Shown here: positions 13,398-21,498 of the stretch, piece after piece
How positions within the stretch are numbered: position 1 is the stretch's first letter
How the letters are laid out: each line of letters starts with the position of its first letter
From: an uncultured Bacillota bacterium
GTDB taxonomy: Bacteria; Bacillota; Clostridia; Oscillospirales; Oscillospiraceae
Reading direction: 5' to 3'
Assembly (NCBI GenBank): GCA_947645675.1
Contig: CANSDP010000017.1
Location: 1-38,173 of the forward strand
Length of the DNA stretch: 38,173 nucleotides
The notes under the pieces: model-generated
What the model saw: the letters and a program-made list of their open reading frames with translations, nothing else
What the model was told of the DNA's origin: nothing
Database searches by the model: none
Made by a program: the position numbers and the translations under genes

Positions 13398-15743
13398 TCA
13401 CTCCGCCTTTTTGGCGGCTGTTGTCTTTTTCGTGGTGCTTTTCTTTGCCGCCGTCTTCGTTGTGGTCTTCTTTTCCGCCGCCGTCTTCGGGGCGGTTTTT
13501 TTCGTTGTCTTTTTGGCAGCGGGCTTTTTTGCGGCTTTCTTGGGCTTCTCCTCCGCCCCGGCGGGGGCGGGCTCCTCTTCGGCGGGGGCCTCCTTCTTCT
13601 TCCAGCCGCCCCGCTTCTCCTCGGGGGTGAAGTTGGAGCACTGCTCGTTGATGCAGAAGGGCTTCCGGGCCCCCTTGCCCGACTTTTTGAACATAGTCTG
13701 GCCGCAGACGGGGCAGTTGTCCTTCACGGGCACGTCGAAGGTGACGAACTCACAGCGCTGGGCCTCGTCCTTGCTGCTCCGGCGCTCACAGCAGTAGTAG
13801 GTGTACTGCTTGCCCGTCTTTTTCGCCTTGCCGGTGCGCTTGAACAGCCGCCCGCCGCACAGGGGGCACTTGCCGGGCATCTCAATCACCAGAGGCATGG
13901 TGAAGTCGCACTCCGGCCAGCCGGGGCAGGCCAGAAACCGGCCAAACCGGCCCGATTTGATCACCAGGTTCTTGCCGCACTGAGGACACAGCTCCTCCGA
14001 CACCTCGTCTGGAACCTTGATCCGCTCCCCGTCCAGGTCCTGCTCCGCCTTCTTCAGCTCGGCGTCGAAATCCCTGTAGAAGTCGGCCAGGACGGCCTTC
14101 CAGTTGGCCTCGCCCTCCTCCACCTTGTCCAGCCGCTGCTCCATCTGGGCGGTGAAGTCGTAGTCCACGATGTCGTGGAACTTGTCCTTCATCAGGCCGG
14201 TGACCACCTCCCCCAGGGGGGTGGGGCGGAGGGCCTTGCCGTTCTCCTTGACCACGTACTCCCGGTTCATGATGGTGGAGATGGTGGGGGCGTAGGTGGA
14301 GGGCCGGCCGATGCCCTGCTCCTCCAGGGCCCGGATGAGGCTGGCCTCGGAGTACCGGGCGGGGGGCTGGGTGAAGTGCTGGCCGGGGGTCAGCTTCTTT
14401 CCGGTGAGGGCCTCTCCCTCCTTCAAATCGGGCAGGGGGGAGGTCTTTTCCTCCTCCTCGTCGTCCTTGCCCTCCTCATAGACGGCGGTGAAGCCGGAGA
14501 ATTTCAGGCTGGAGTGGCTGGCCCGGAAGATATAGCCGGAGTTGGCGGCGTCGATGGACAGGCTGTCGTAAACGGCGTTGGCCATCTGACAGGCCAGGAA
14601 TCGGGACCAGATCAGCCTGTACAGCTTGAACTGCTCCGCCGTCAGGTCCTTCTTAATGTCCTCGGGAACCAGGGTGACGTCGGAGGGGCGGATGGCCTCA
14701 TGGGCGTCCTGGGCGCTGCCCTTGGTCTTGTAGTGCCTGGGCTGGGCGGGGCAGTAAGCCGAGCCGTACCGCTGGCCGATGAAGCCCCGGGCGGCGGACA
14801 CCGCCTCGTCGGACAGGCGCAGGGAGTCGGTACGCATGTAGGTAATCAGACCCACGGCCCCCTCGCCGGCGATATCGACGCCCTCATAGAGCTGCTGGGC
14901 CACCGCCATGGTCCGGGCGGGGGACATGTTCAGCTTGCGGGACGCCTCCTGCTGGAGGGTGGAGGTGGTAAAGGGCGGGGCGGGCTGGCGCTGGCGCTCC
15001 TGGCGCTTTACCTTGGCCACCGACCATGCGCCTTTGGAGACGGCGTCCACCACCGCCTGGGCCTCCTCCTGGCTGTGGAGCTCCATCTTTTTGTCCTTCC
15101 CGTGGAACTGGGCCTTGAAGGAGCCCAAATGGGGGGCGACCCGCTCCAAATCGGCCTCGATAGACCAGTACTCCTGGGGAACAAAGGCCCGGATCTCCAG
15201 CTCACGCTCCACCACCAGGCGGGTGGCCACCGACTGCACCCGTCCAGCGGACAGCCCCCGGCGGATTTTCTTCCACAGAAGGGGGGAGAGCTGATAGCCC
15301 ACAATCCGGTCCAGAATGCGCCTGGCCTGCTGGGCGTCCACCAGGTTCTGGTCAATGGCCCGGGGGGCGGCGATGGACTGGTTGACCACCTTCTTGGTGA
15401 TCTCGTTGAAGGTCACCCGGTAGGTCTTGTCGTCGGGGATGTTGAGCAGCTCCTTTAAGTGCCAGGAGATGGCCTCCCCCTCCCGGTCAGGGTCGGTCGC
15501 GAGATAGACCCTGCCGCTGTGCTTGGCAGCCTTCTTCAGGTCGCTGATGACGTCCTCCTTGCCCTTGATGGGCTGGTAATCGGGGACGAAGCCGCCCTCG
15601 ATATCCACGCTCAGCTTGCTCTTGGGCAGATCCCGGACATGGCCCATGGACGCCTTTACCTCATAGCCCGGTCCCAGGTACTTGCCGATGGTCTTGGCCT
15701 TGGACGGGGACTCCACAATCACTAAGTCTGTTTTATTTGCCAC
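13398..15743 (-). CDS. topA: DNA topoisomerase I
   Basis: A 781-residue type IA topoisomerase that relaxes negative supercoils. The Toprim domain covers residues 5-115 (LVIVESPSKAKTIGKYLG; DPDREGE at 84-90). The catalytic Tyr is Y302 in GLITYMRTDS. Three C4-type zinc modules follow (CPQCGKNL...CPGWPEC; CPLCGG...CC; CPVCGQ...CINEQC). The last 55 residues are a Lys/Ala/Thr tail (KKAAKKPAAKKTTKK...), histone-like and probably DNA-binding. Start GTG 15743 is chosen because GGAGG lies 10 bases upstream and the conserved N-terminus begins here; the frame open to 15827 enters dprA. It follows dprA by 31 bases, probably in one operon. Confidence 0.96.
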   Translation of the reverse strand: MANKTDLVIVESPSKAKTIGKYLGPGYEVKASMGHVRDLPKSKLSVDIEGGFVPDYQPIKGKEDVISDLKKAAKHSGRVYLATDPDREGEAISWHLKELLNIPDDKTYRVTFNEITKKVVNQSIAAPRAIDQNLVDAQQARRILDRIVGYQLSPLLWKKIRRGLSAGRVQSVATRLVVERELEIRAFVPQEYWSIEADLERVAPHLGSFKAQFHGKDKKMELHSQEEAQAVVDAVSKGAWSVAKVKRQERQRQPAPPFTTSTLQQEASRKLNMSPARTMAVAQQLYEGVDIAGEGAVGLITYMRTDSLRLSDEAVSAARGFIGQRYGSAYCPAQPRHYKTKGSAQDAHEAIRPSDVTLVPEDIKKDLTAEQFKLYRLIWSRFLACQMANAVYDSLSIDAANSGYIFRASHSSLKFSGFTAVYEEGKDDEEEEKTSPLPDLKEGEALTGKKLTPGQHFTQPPARYSEASLIRALEEQGIGRPSTYAPTISTIMNREYVVKENGKALRPTPLGEVVTGLMKDKFHDIVDYDFTAQMEQRLDKVEEGEANWKAVLADFYRDFDAELKKAEQDLDGERIKVPDEVSEELCPQCGKNLVIKSGRFGRFLACPGWPECDFTMPLVIEMPGKCPLCGGRLFKRTGKAKKTGKQYTYYCCERRSSKDEAQRCEFVTFDVPVKDNCPVCGQTMFKKSGKGARKPFCINEQCSNFTPEEKRGGWKKKEAPAEEEPAPAGAEEKPKKAAKKPAAKKTTKKTAPKTAAEKKTTTKTAAKKSTTKKTTAAKKAE

Positions 15744-15774
15744 TTTGGATTTACCTCCAGAGATTATTACGAAT

Positions 15775-16998
15775 TCAGCTCTCCAGCTCCACCAGGGCGT
15801 AATGCCTGCGGCCAGGGCGCTCCTCAAGGGCGCCCTGGAGCTGGAGCATGGTCAGGGCGGACAGGACGCGCTTGGCGGGAATCTGGGTCTTTTCCACCAC
15901 CTCGTCGGCGGTGAGGGCGGCTTTGGACGCGGCGGCCAGGATGGCCAGCTCATCGTCGGTGAAGCGGGATTTCTGCTGGTCCCTGGGGATCAGCTCCCGG
16001 CCTGGGGAAGGGGCTTCCTTCCGCTCCTTGGGGGCCTTGGGAGCCGCCTGGGGCTTGTCCTCTCCGGACAGGCGGGCCTCGACCACCGACCGGGACAGAG
16101 GGGCGAGGGCGGACAGCTTGGCGGGGAACAGGTCCACGAATTCCTTCAGAATATCTCTGGCGTTCTCCACCAGCTTGGCTTTGCAGTCGTGGATCAGCCG
16201 GTTGGTCCCCCGGGCGCTCTGCTCGTCCAGGCCGATGGGGACGGCGAATACCTCCCGGCCCTGATCCAGGGCGTGGTTGACGGTGAGCATTGTGCCGCCG
16301 GTGGTGGCGCACTCCACCGCCAGCACCCCCAGGGACAGGCCGCTCAAAATTCGGTTGCGGGGGTTGAAGTGGTCCCCCTTGTGGGGCGTTCCCGGGGGAT
16401 ACTCGGAGATCAGCGCCCCAGCCGCCGCCACATCCTCATAGAGGAAACGGCTCTCCCGGGGGAAAATCTTGTCCGCCCCGCCGGCCAGAAGGGACACCAC
16501 CGGGCCTCCGCCCCGCAGGGCTCCGGTGATGGCGCTGGAGTCGATGCCCTCGGCGATGCCGGACACCACCAGCGCCCCGCTGGAGGCCAGTTCCATACCA
16601 AACCGCTCCGCCCGCTCCCGGCTCTTCGCCGAGGATTTCCGGGCTCCCACCACACTGATGGCCGCCTCCTCGTCAAAGTGGAAGCTCCGGCCCTTGATAT
16701 ACAGGGTCACCGGCGGGTCGGCGATCTGCCGCAGGCGCTGGGGGTAGTCGGCGTCCTGAAAGGTCATGATCCGGATGCCCAGGCGGTCGCACTCGCCCAG
16801 GATTCGGTTGGCTTCGTCCATACTCTTGTCCATCAGAGAATTTTTTACAAAGGGAGGCAGATTCAGAGCGTCGTAGTCCTCCCGTTCCCCGTAATAGGCC
16901 CGCTCCGGGGTAGTGAAGCAGTCCAGCACCGCCAGCGCTCCCACCGGCCCCAAGCCCTTTCGGGTGGTCAGCCAAAGCCAGTATTTCAGTTCAGCCAT
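15775..16998 (-). CDS. dprA: DNA processing protein DprA / Smf
   Basis: A 407-residue DprA, which binds incoming single-stranded DNA and loads RecA in natural transformation. The N-terminal helical region (KYWLWLTTRKGLGPVGALAVLDCF) is followed by the Rossmann-like core: ISVVGARKSSAKSRERAE, VSGIAEGIDSSAITGAL, EYPPGTPHKGDHFNPRNRI and ALDQGREVFAVP. A linker rich in Pro and Lys leads to a C-terminal winged-helix (about 340-407, ALTADEVVEKTQIPAKRVLSALTMLQLQGALE). GGGAGG lies before ATG 16998. The dprA-topA-trmFO order is conserved in Firmicutes. Competence genes other than this are not in view. Confidence 0.95.
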   Translation of the reverse strand: MAELKYWLWLTTRKGLGPVGALAVLDCFTTPERAYYGEREDYDALNLPPFVKNSLMDKSMDEANRILGECDRLGIRIMTFQDADYPQRLRQIADPPVTLYIKGRSFHFDEEAAISVVGARKSSAKSRERAERFGMELASSGALVVSGIAEGIDSSAITGALRGGGPVVSLLAGGADKIFPRESRFLYEDVAAAGALISEYPPGTPHKGDHFNPRNRILSGLSLGVLAVECATTGGTMLTVNHALDQGREVFAVPIGLDEQSARGTNRLIHDCKAKLVENARDILKEFVDLFPAKLSALAPLSRSVVEARLSGEDKPQAAPKAPKERKEAPSPGRELIPRDQQKSRFTDDELAILAAASKAALTADEVVEKTQIPAKRVLSALTMLQLQGALEERPGRRHYALVELES

Positions 16999-17021
16999 GG
17001 TCCTATCCTCCCAAAATATTC

Positions 17022-17051
17022 TTTACAAACCTCCCCCGCATAGAGTATGCT
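17022..17051 (+). promoter_or_regulatory. Promoter of the MFS transporter
   Basis: TTTACA (17022-17027), 18-base spacer, TATGCT (17046-17051). The -10 box matches 4 of 6 bases. GGGAGGG and ATG 17076 follow. Confidence 0.5.
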
Positions 17052-17075
17052 ATGCTCATGAAAGGGAGGGTCTCT

Positions 17076-18305
17076 ATGCCTTCACGCCAATCCGTCCGCC
17101 CCTGGCTGGTATGTCTGGGGGGCGATGTGATGCTGTTCTCCGCCATGGGGCTGGGGAGCAACATCTATTCCGTCTATCAGCCCTATATCATCGCGGAGAA
17201 TGGCTTTTCCAACGCCCAAGCGGGGTGGATCGTCACCGTCCGCAGTCTGTTCATCGTTGTAAGCATGTTCACCGCCAACCGGCTGTGCGCCCGGCTGGGC
17301 CCGCGGCGGACGGCGGCGGGGGCCATGCTCCTGCTGGCCCTGTCCCGCTTCTTGTTTGGAGCGGCGGACTCCCTGCCCGCCTATCTGGCCGCCGGAGCCC
17401 TCACCGGGCTGGCCTACGGCTGGGCCGGGATGATTCCCCTGTCTCTGTTGGTCAGCCGGTGGTTTCAGGACCGGAGCGCCTTCGCCCTGGGGCTGGCCTC
17501 GGCGGGGAGCGGGCTGGCCACCATCCTGGTCCCCGGCCCCCTCACCTGGCTTCTCCAGCGCTGGGGACTGTCCACGGCCTTCTACGCAGAGGCCGTCCTG
17601 GTCCTCCTGCTGGCCCTGGCGGTCCTGCTCCTGGTTCGGGACGACCCCGCCCAGCTGGGCCTGCGGCCCTATGTCCAGGGCGGGCGGACAGCGGAGCGCG
17701 TCCCCCGCAGCCCCGCTCCCGGCGGGATGACGCCCCTGTACTGGGGGCTGTTCCTGGCGGCGGTATTTCTCATCGGCGCGCCCACCAGCATCGGCATCAG
17801 CAACGTGGGCGTGCTGTACACCACCGAGGGCTTCGACCCCGCCACGGTGGCGGCGCTGGTCTCCTGCACCGGCGTGGCCCTGATGGTTGGAAAAACCCTC
17901 TACGGCTGGCTGGCCGACCGGCTGGGCGGGCGGCGGTCCACCCTGCTCCTGTATGGAATGTCCCTGCTGTCCTACGTTCTGCTCTGCCTGGCTCCCAACG
18001 GAAGCCGTCTGTGCGCCTTTGCCGCCGTCCTCGCCTTCGGCCTGGGCCTTCCGGTGAGCAATGTCTCCTTCTCCATCTGGGCCCGGGACTTTCTGGGGGA
18101 CGAGGGCTTTGCCAGGGGGCTGAAATGGAGCCAGACCGTCTATGCCCTGGGCATCGTGGCCCTGGGGCCCCTCCCCGGCTGGCTGGCCGACGTGACCGGG
18201 GGCTATGTGGCCTCCTACGGCCTGTTTCTGGGGATGATGGCGGACTCCTTCCTGTTCATCATGCTGGTCTACCGCCGGACAAACTCCGGGGACAAACCGG
18301 GGTAG
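17076..18305 (+). CDS. MFS transporter, substrate unknown
   Basis: A 409-residue major facilitator with about 12 hydrophobic segments in two halves. Motif-A like sequences sit in both halves: NRLCARLGPRRTAAG after TM2, and GWLADRLGGRRSTLL after TM8. A loop of about 30 residues (VQGGRTAERVPRSPAPGG) joins the halves. The sequence recalls the OFA / monocarboxylate-type MFS proteins, but the substrate cannot be told. ATG 17076 has GGGAGGG about six bases upstream; the in-frame ATG at 17052 lacks a site and overlaps the -10 region. It stands alone, with its own promoter, and its stop abuts the end of the convergent methyltransferase gene. Confidence 0.85.
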   Translation: MPSRQSVRPWLVCLGGDVMLFSAMGLGSNIYSVYQPYIIAENGFSNAQAGWIVTVRSLFIVVSMFTANRLCARLGPRRTAAGAMLLLALSRFLFGAADSLPAYLAAGALTGLAYGWAGMIPLSLLVSRWFQDRSAFALGLASAGSGLATILVPGPLTWLLQRWGLSTAFYAEAVLVLLLALAVLLLVRDDPAQLGLRPYVQGGRTAERVPRSPAPGGMTPLYWGLFLAAVFLIGAPTSIGISNVGVLYTTEGFDPATVAALVSCTGVALMVGKTLYGWLADRLGGRRSTLLLYGMSLLSYVLLCLAPNGSRLCAFAAVLAFGLGLPVSNVSFSIWARDFLGDEGFARGLKWSQTVYALGIVALGPLPGWLADVTGGYVASYGLFLGMMADSFLFIMLVYRRTNSGDKPG

Positions 18306-19058
18306 TCAGCGCCCCATCTCCCAGAGAACGATGGACGCGGCGGCGGCGGCGTTCAGCGACTCGCACCGCGCCCGCATGGGAATTTTCAGGGTTTTTTCAC
18401 TCATCTCCAAAAGCTGGGGGGAGATTCCCCTCCCCTCGCTTCCGATCACCACGGCACAGCGGCTGAGCTGTGCCGTTCTGATATCTACGGTGTCCTCCCG
18501 CAGGGCGGTGGCGTACAGGGGCAGGCCGGACCGCGCCAGAAGGCCGGGGAGCGCCTCCGCCTCCGCCTCATAGACCGGCAAACGGAAGCAGGCCCCCATA
18601 GTGGCCCGCACCGTCTTGGGGGAGAAGGGGTCTGCGCAGTGGTTCACCAGGAGCAGACCGTCCGCTCCCAGGGCGTCGGCGGTACGCCAGATGGTCCCCA
18701 CGTTGCCCGGGTCCTGGAGGCCGTCCAGTACCAGCCAGCGGCCCCCCGCCAGCCGCTCCGGCGGGGCAAGGCCGGGCAGTTCGGCCAGGAACAGCACCCC
18801 CTGGGGGGTTTTGGTGTCGCACAGGCTTTGCAGAAGGTCCGACGGGACCTCTACCCGCCGGGGGTCTCCGGGGCAGTGAGCCTCTGTCCCCCGGGCGGTG
18901 ACCAGGGTGTCTATAACCGCCCCCGCCTTTACCGCCTCCTCCAGCAGCTTGGGGCCCTCGGCAGGGAACAGCCCCGCCTCCCGCCGGGCGGACCGGCTTC
19001 CATTCAGCTTTCTGATCTGAACAGCCAGCGGATTTTGTCGGCTGGTAATGGTTTCCAC
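18306..19058 (-). CDS. SpoU/TrmH-family RNA 2'-O-methyltransferase
   Basis: A 250-residue SPOUT enzyme that methylates ribose 2'-OH in rRNA or tRNA. The N-terminal substrate-binding part (NPLAVQIRKLNGSRSARREAGLFPAEGPKLLEEAV) is followed by the knotted domain: LVLDGLQDPGNVGTIWRTADALGA (motif 1), VVIGSEGRGIS (motif 2) and the C-terminal IPMRARCESLNAAAAASIVLWE (motif 3), all intact. Start GTG 19058 is supported by AGGGGGGAT just upstream and by the conserved ITSRQNP beginning; the frame open to 19175 runs past its promoter into dapF. The exact target nucleotide is unknown. Confidence 0.92.
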   Translation of the reverse strand: METITSRQNPLAVQIRKLNGSRSARREAGLFPAEGPKLLEEAVKAGAVIDTLVTARGTEAHCPGDPRRVEVPSDLLQSLCDTKTPQGVLFLAELPGLAPPERLAGGRWLVLDGLQDPGNVGTIWRTADALGADGLLLVNHCADPFSPKTVRATMGACFRLPVYEAEAEALPGLLARSGLPLYATALREDTVDIRTAQLSRCAVVIGSEGRGISPQLLEMSEKTLKIPMRARCESLNAAAAASIVLWEMGR

Positions 19059-19088
19059 CCAATCCCCCCTCTTGAACACGATTCTTAT

Positions 19089-19117
19089 ATCATAAAGGTA
19101 TCCCCCCGGGTTGTCAA
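19089..19117 (-). promoter_or_regulatory. Promoter of the SpoU-type methyltransferase
   Basis: On the minus strand, TTGACA (19112-19117), 17-base spacer, TATGAT (19089-19094). The gene is therefore expressed independently of dapF upstream. Confidence 0.75.
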
Positions 19118-19134
19118 GGAAAGTTTTTTGTCGA

Positions 19135-19156
19135 AGGAGGGGGCTCCCTCCTTCAG
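19135..19156. repeat. Hairpin at the dapF 3' end, possible family A remnant
   Basis: GAAGGAGG and CCTCCTTC pair around a short loop. The sequence recalls the ends of the family A repeats. It overlaps the last codons of dapF (stop at 19153). The neighbouring run is A-rich on the minus strand, so it is not a standard terminator for dapF. Confidence 0.4.
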
Positions 19157-19941
19157 AGAGGGAGTTCCCCCTCAAACACCGTCCGGGCAGGGCCGGTCAT
19201 CAGGACCCGGCCCTCCCGCAGCTCCAGGGTGAGTGTCCCGCCGGGCAGGCGGGCCTCCGCCCGGTTCCCGCAGCGGTTTTCGGTCACGGCGGCGGCGAAG
19301 GCGGCGCAGGCCCCGGTGCCGCAGGCCAGGGTGATTCCGCTGCCCCGCTCCCACACTCGGATGTCCAGCCGCCCCCTTTGGGGGCAGGACACAAATTCGA
19401 TATTCCGCCGCTCCCCCAGGGCGGGGTGACTCTCCAGAAGGGGACCCAGCCGCTCCAGGTCGATTTTTTCCGGGTCCGGGCAGAAAATGATCCCGTGGGG
19501 GTTGCCGGCGTCGGCGGGGACAATTTGAAAAAGCTCCCCCGCCGCCTCCGCCTGGACCGGGCCGGAGACCTCCACCCGTCCCATGTCCACCGTCACCTGG
19601 TCCACCGCCCCCTCCAAAAGGTGGAGCTCCAGCATTCGGGGACCGGCGTCGGTGTCGATGGTCAGGCGGGTCTTTTGGGTAAAGCCCTTGTCGTAGACGT
19701 ATTTGCCCACGCACCGGATGCCGTTGCCGCACATGGCCCCCCGGGAGCCGTCGGCGTTGTACATCTCCATGGTAAAGTCCCCCGTGCGGCCCGGGCGGAT
19801 GCAGATGAGGCCGTCCGCCCCCACGCCGAAATGCCGGCGGGACAGCCGGACCGCCAGGGCGGGCAGGTCCTCCGGGACGCTCTCCAGGCAGTTGAGATAG
19901 ATATAGTCGTTGCCCAGACCCTCCATTTTCGTAAATCGCAT
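19153..19941 (-). CDS. dapF: Diaminopimelate epimerase
   Basis: A 262-residue PLP-independent racemase that converts LL-DAP to meso-DAP, the precursor of both lysine and the peptidoglycan stem peptide. The two catalytic cysteines are Cys71 (GAMCGNGIRC) and Cys207 (LACGTGACA). The N-terminus MRFTKMEGLGNDYIY is typical. ATG 19941 has AAGGGGGAA about eight bases upstream; the frame open to 19977 lacks a site. lysA lies 1.5 kb away and murE, which uses meso-DAP, is in the same window. The 3' end overlaps a family A-like hairpin. Confidence 0.97.
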   Translation of the reverse strand: MRFTKMEGLGNDYIYLNCLESVPEDLPALAVRLSRRHFGVGADGLICIRPGRTGDFTMEMYNADGSRGAMCGNGIRCVGKYVYDKGFTQKTRLTIDTDAGPRMLELHLLEGAVDQVTVDMGRVEVSGPVQAEAAGELFQIVPADAGNPHGIIFCPDPEKIDLERLGPLLESHPALGERRNIEFVSCPQRGRLDIRVWERGSGITLACGTGACAAFAAAVTENRCGNRAEARLPGGTLTLELREGRVLMTGPARTVFEGELPL

Positions 19942-19987
19942 GGATGATTCCCCCTTTCGGTGAGAGACTATGCGCAAGCGCCTGCAG

Positions 19988-20019
19988 AAAGACCGGAGGC
20001 CCGCGCCCCCGGTCTCTTT
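19988..20019 (-). terminator. Intrinsic terminator after glnA
   Basis: A stem with arms AAAGACCGG (19988-19996) and CCGGTCTCTTT (20009-20019), loop GC-rich. On the minus strand it ends in TCTTTCT, right past the glnA stop at 20027. Confidence 0.75.
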
Positions 20020-20026
20020 GCGAACA

Positions 20027-21358
20027 TCAATAGATCACCAAATATTTCTCCAGCTCCCAGCTGGACACGCGGGTCTGATACTCGTTCCACTCCCCCAGCT
20101 TGCCCTTGAGGAACTGCCGGGCCACGTGCCCGCCCAGCACGTCCAGCACCAGGGCGTCCTTCTCCAGCTCGTCCAGGGCGTCCTTCAGGTTGTCGGGCAG
20201 GCAGGGGATGCCCCGGGCCTCCCGGGTCCGGTCGTCCATAGCGTAGATGTCCCCGGTGATCTCCGGGGGCGGGGTGAGGCCCCGGGCGATGCCGTCCAGA
20301 CCGGCGGCCAGGCAGACCGCCACCGCCAGATAGGGGTTGCAGGAGGGGTCGGGTGAGCGCAGCTCCACCCGGGTGGCCTGGCCTCTGGCGGCGGGGATGC
20401 GGATGAGGGCCGACCGGTTGGAGGCCGACCAGGCCCGGTAGCGGGGGGCCTCATGGCCCGCGCCCAGCCGCTTGTAGGAGTTGACCAGGGGGTTGGTAAT
20501 GGCGGTAAAGCCCTGGACGTGGTCCAGCAGGCCCGCGATGAAGGAGTAGGCCGTTTTGGACAGGCCCCGCTCCCCGCTGGGATCGTAAAAGACATTTTTG
20601 CCGTTCTTGAACAGAGACATATTCAGGTGCATGCCGCTGCCCGCCACGCCGTAGACGGGCTTGGGCATGAAGGTGGCGTGGAGGCCGTTTTTCTGGGCGA
20701 TGCTCTTGGCCACCAGCTTAAAGGTCATGATCTTGTCCGCCCCGTCCAGGGCGTTGTTGTATTTGAAGTCGATCTCATGCTGGGCCACGGCGCACTCGTG
20801 GTGGCTGGCCTCGATCTCAAAGCCCATTTTCTCCAGGGTCAGGCTGATCTCCCGGCGGGTGGCCTCGCTGTGGTCCAGGGGGCCCAGGTCGAAATAAGCC
20901 GCCTCGTCCTTGGTGTTGGTGGTGGCCCGGCCGTCGCCATCCAGGTCAAACAGGAAAAACTCCAGCTCCGGCCCGATGTTGAATACGTCGTAGCCCATGG
21001 ACTCCGCCCGGCGGAGCACCCGGCGCAGTACGCCCCGGGGGTCGCCTACGAAGGGGGTGCCGTCGGTGTTGTACACGTCGCAGAACATACGGGCCGTCCG
21101 GCCCCCGGCCACCTTCTCGGGGACAATAATAAAGCTGTTCAGGTCGGGATAAAGGCACTGGTCCGACTCATGGATGCGGGTGAACCCCTCAATGGAGGAG
21201 CCGTCAAACATGATCTGGTTGTTGACCGCCTTCTCCACCTGGGAGGCGGTGATGGACACGTTCTTCATCTGTCCGAAAATGTCGGTAAACTGCATCCGGA
21301 TGAACTCAATTCGTTCCTCCTGAACAATCCGGATGATATCCTCTTTGGTATAGGCCAT
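20027..21358 (-). CDS. glnA: Type I glutamine synthetase
   Basis: A 443-residue GSI-alpha type glutamine synthetase, making glutamine from glutamate, ammonia and ATP. Key blocks: FDGSSIEGF near residue 52, GPELEFFLF, AVAQHEIDFKYNNALDGADKI, GSGMHLNMSLF, NSYKRLGAGHEAPRYRAWSASNRSALIRIP, and ATRVELRSPDPSCNPYLA. There is no NLYDLP-type adenylylation motif, in line with feedback-regulated Gram-positive enzymes. ATG 21358 has GAGAGG about ten bases upstream. It has its own divergent promoter facing lysA and is followed by a terminator, so it is monocistronic. No GlnR-type regulator is next to it. Confidence 0.97.
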   Translation of the reverse strand: MAYTKEDIIRIVQEERIEFIRMQFTDIFGQMKNVSITASQVEKAVNNQIMFDGSSIEGFTRIHESDQCLYPDLNSFIIVPEKVAGGRTARMFCDVYNTDGTPFVGDPRGVLRRVLRRAESMGYDVFNIGPELEFFLFDLDGDGRATTNTKDEAAYFDLGPLDHSEATRREISLTLEKMGFEIEASHHECAVAQHEIDFKYNNALDGADKIMTFKLVAKSIAQKNGLHATFMPKPVYGVAGSGMHLNMSLFKNGKNVFYDPSGERGLSKTAYSFIAGLLDHVQGFTAITNPLVNSYKRLGAGHEAPRYRAWSASNRSALIRIPAARGQATRVELRSPDPSCNPYLAVAVCLAAGLDGIARGLTPPPEITGDIYAMDDRTREARGIPCLPDNLKDALDELEKDALVLDVLGGHVARQFLKGKLGEWNEYQTRVSSWELEKYLVIY

Positions 21359-21393
21359 GGGCAAAACCTCTCTTCTCTTTCAAGCTGCCTATC

Positions 21394-21423
21394 AGTATCG
21401 CATTGCCGGGGGCGGATTGTCAA
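21394..21423 (-). promoter_or_regulatory. Promoter of glnA
   Basis: On the minus strand, TTGACA (21418-21423), 18-base spacer, GATACT (21394-21399). Nearly back to back with the lysA promoter: the two -35 boxes are nine bases apart. Confidence 0.65.
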
Positions 21424-21432
21424 GGAATTTTA

Positions 21433-21461
21433 TTGACAAATCGCTGGAAATTCGATAGACT
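21433..21461 (+). promoter_or_regulatory. Promoter of lysA
   Basis: TTGACA (21433-21438), 17-base spacer, TAGACT (21456-21461). The leader is only about 35 bases, too short for a lysine riboswitch. Confidence 0.65.
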
Positions 21462-21498
21462 GTCTGTTGCCTGATTGATTAAAAAAGGAGCGAATTCC

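Noticed and set aside
13377..15458. A 693-codon open frame on the plus strand opposite topA
   Set aside because: It is a GC-rich shadow: the minus strand carries an unmistakable topoisomerase I. The plus frame shows biased, low-complexity Leu/Gly/Val runs and no domain.
19135..19156. A terminator for dapF
   Set aside because: The hairpin is followed on the minus strand by an A run, not a T run, and overlaps the last dapF codons.
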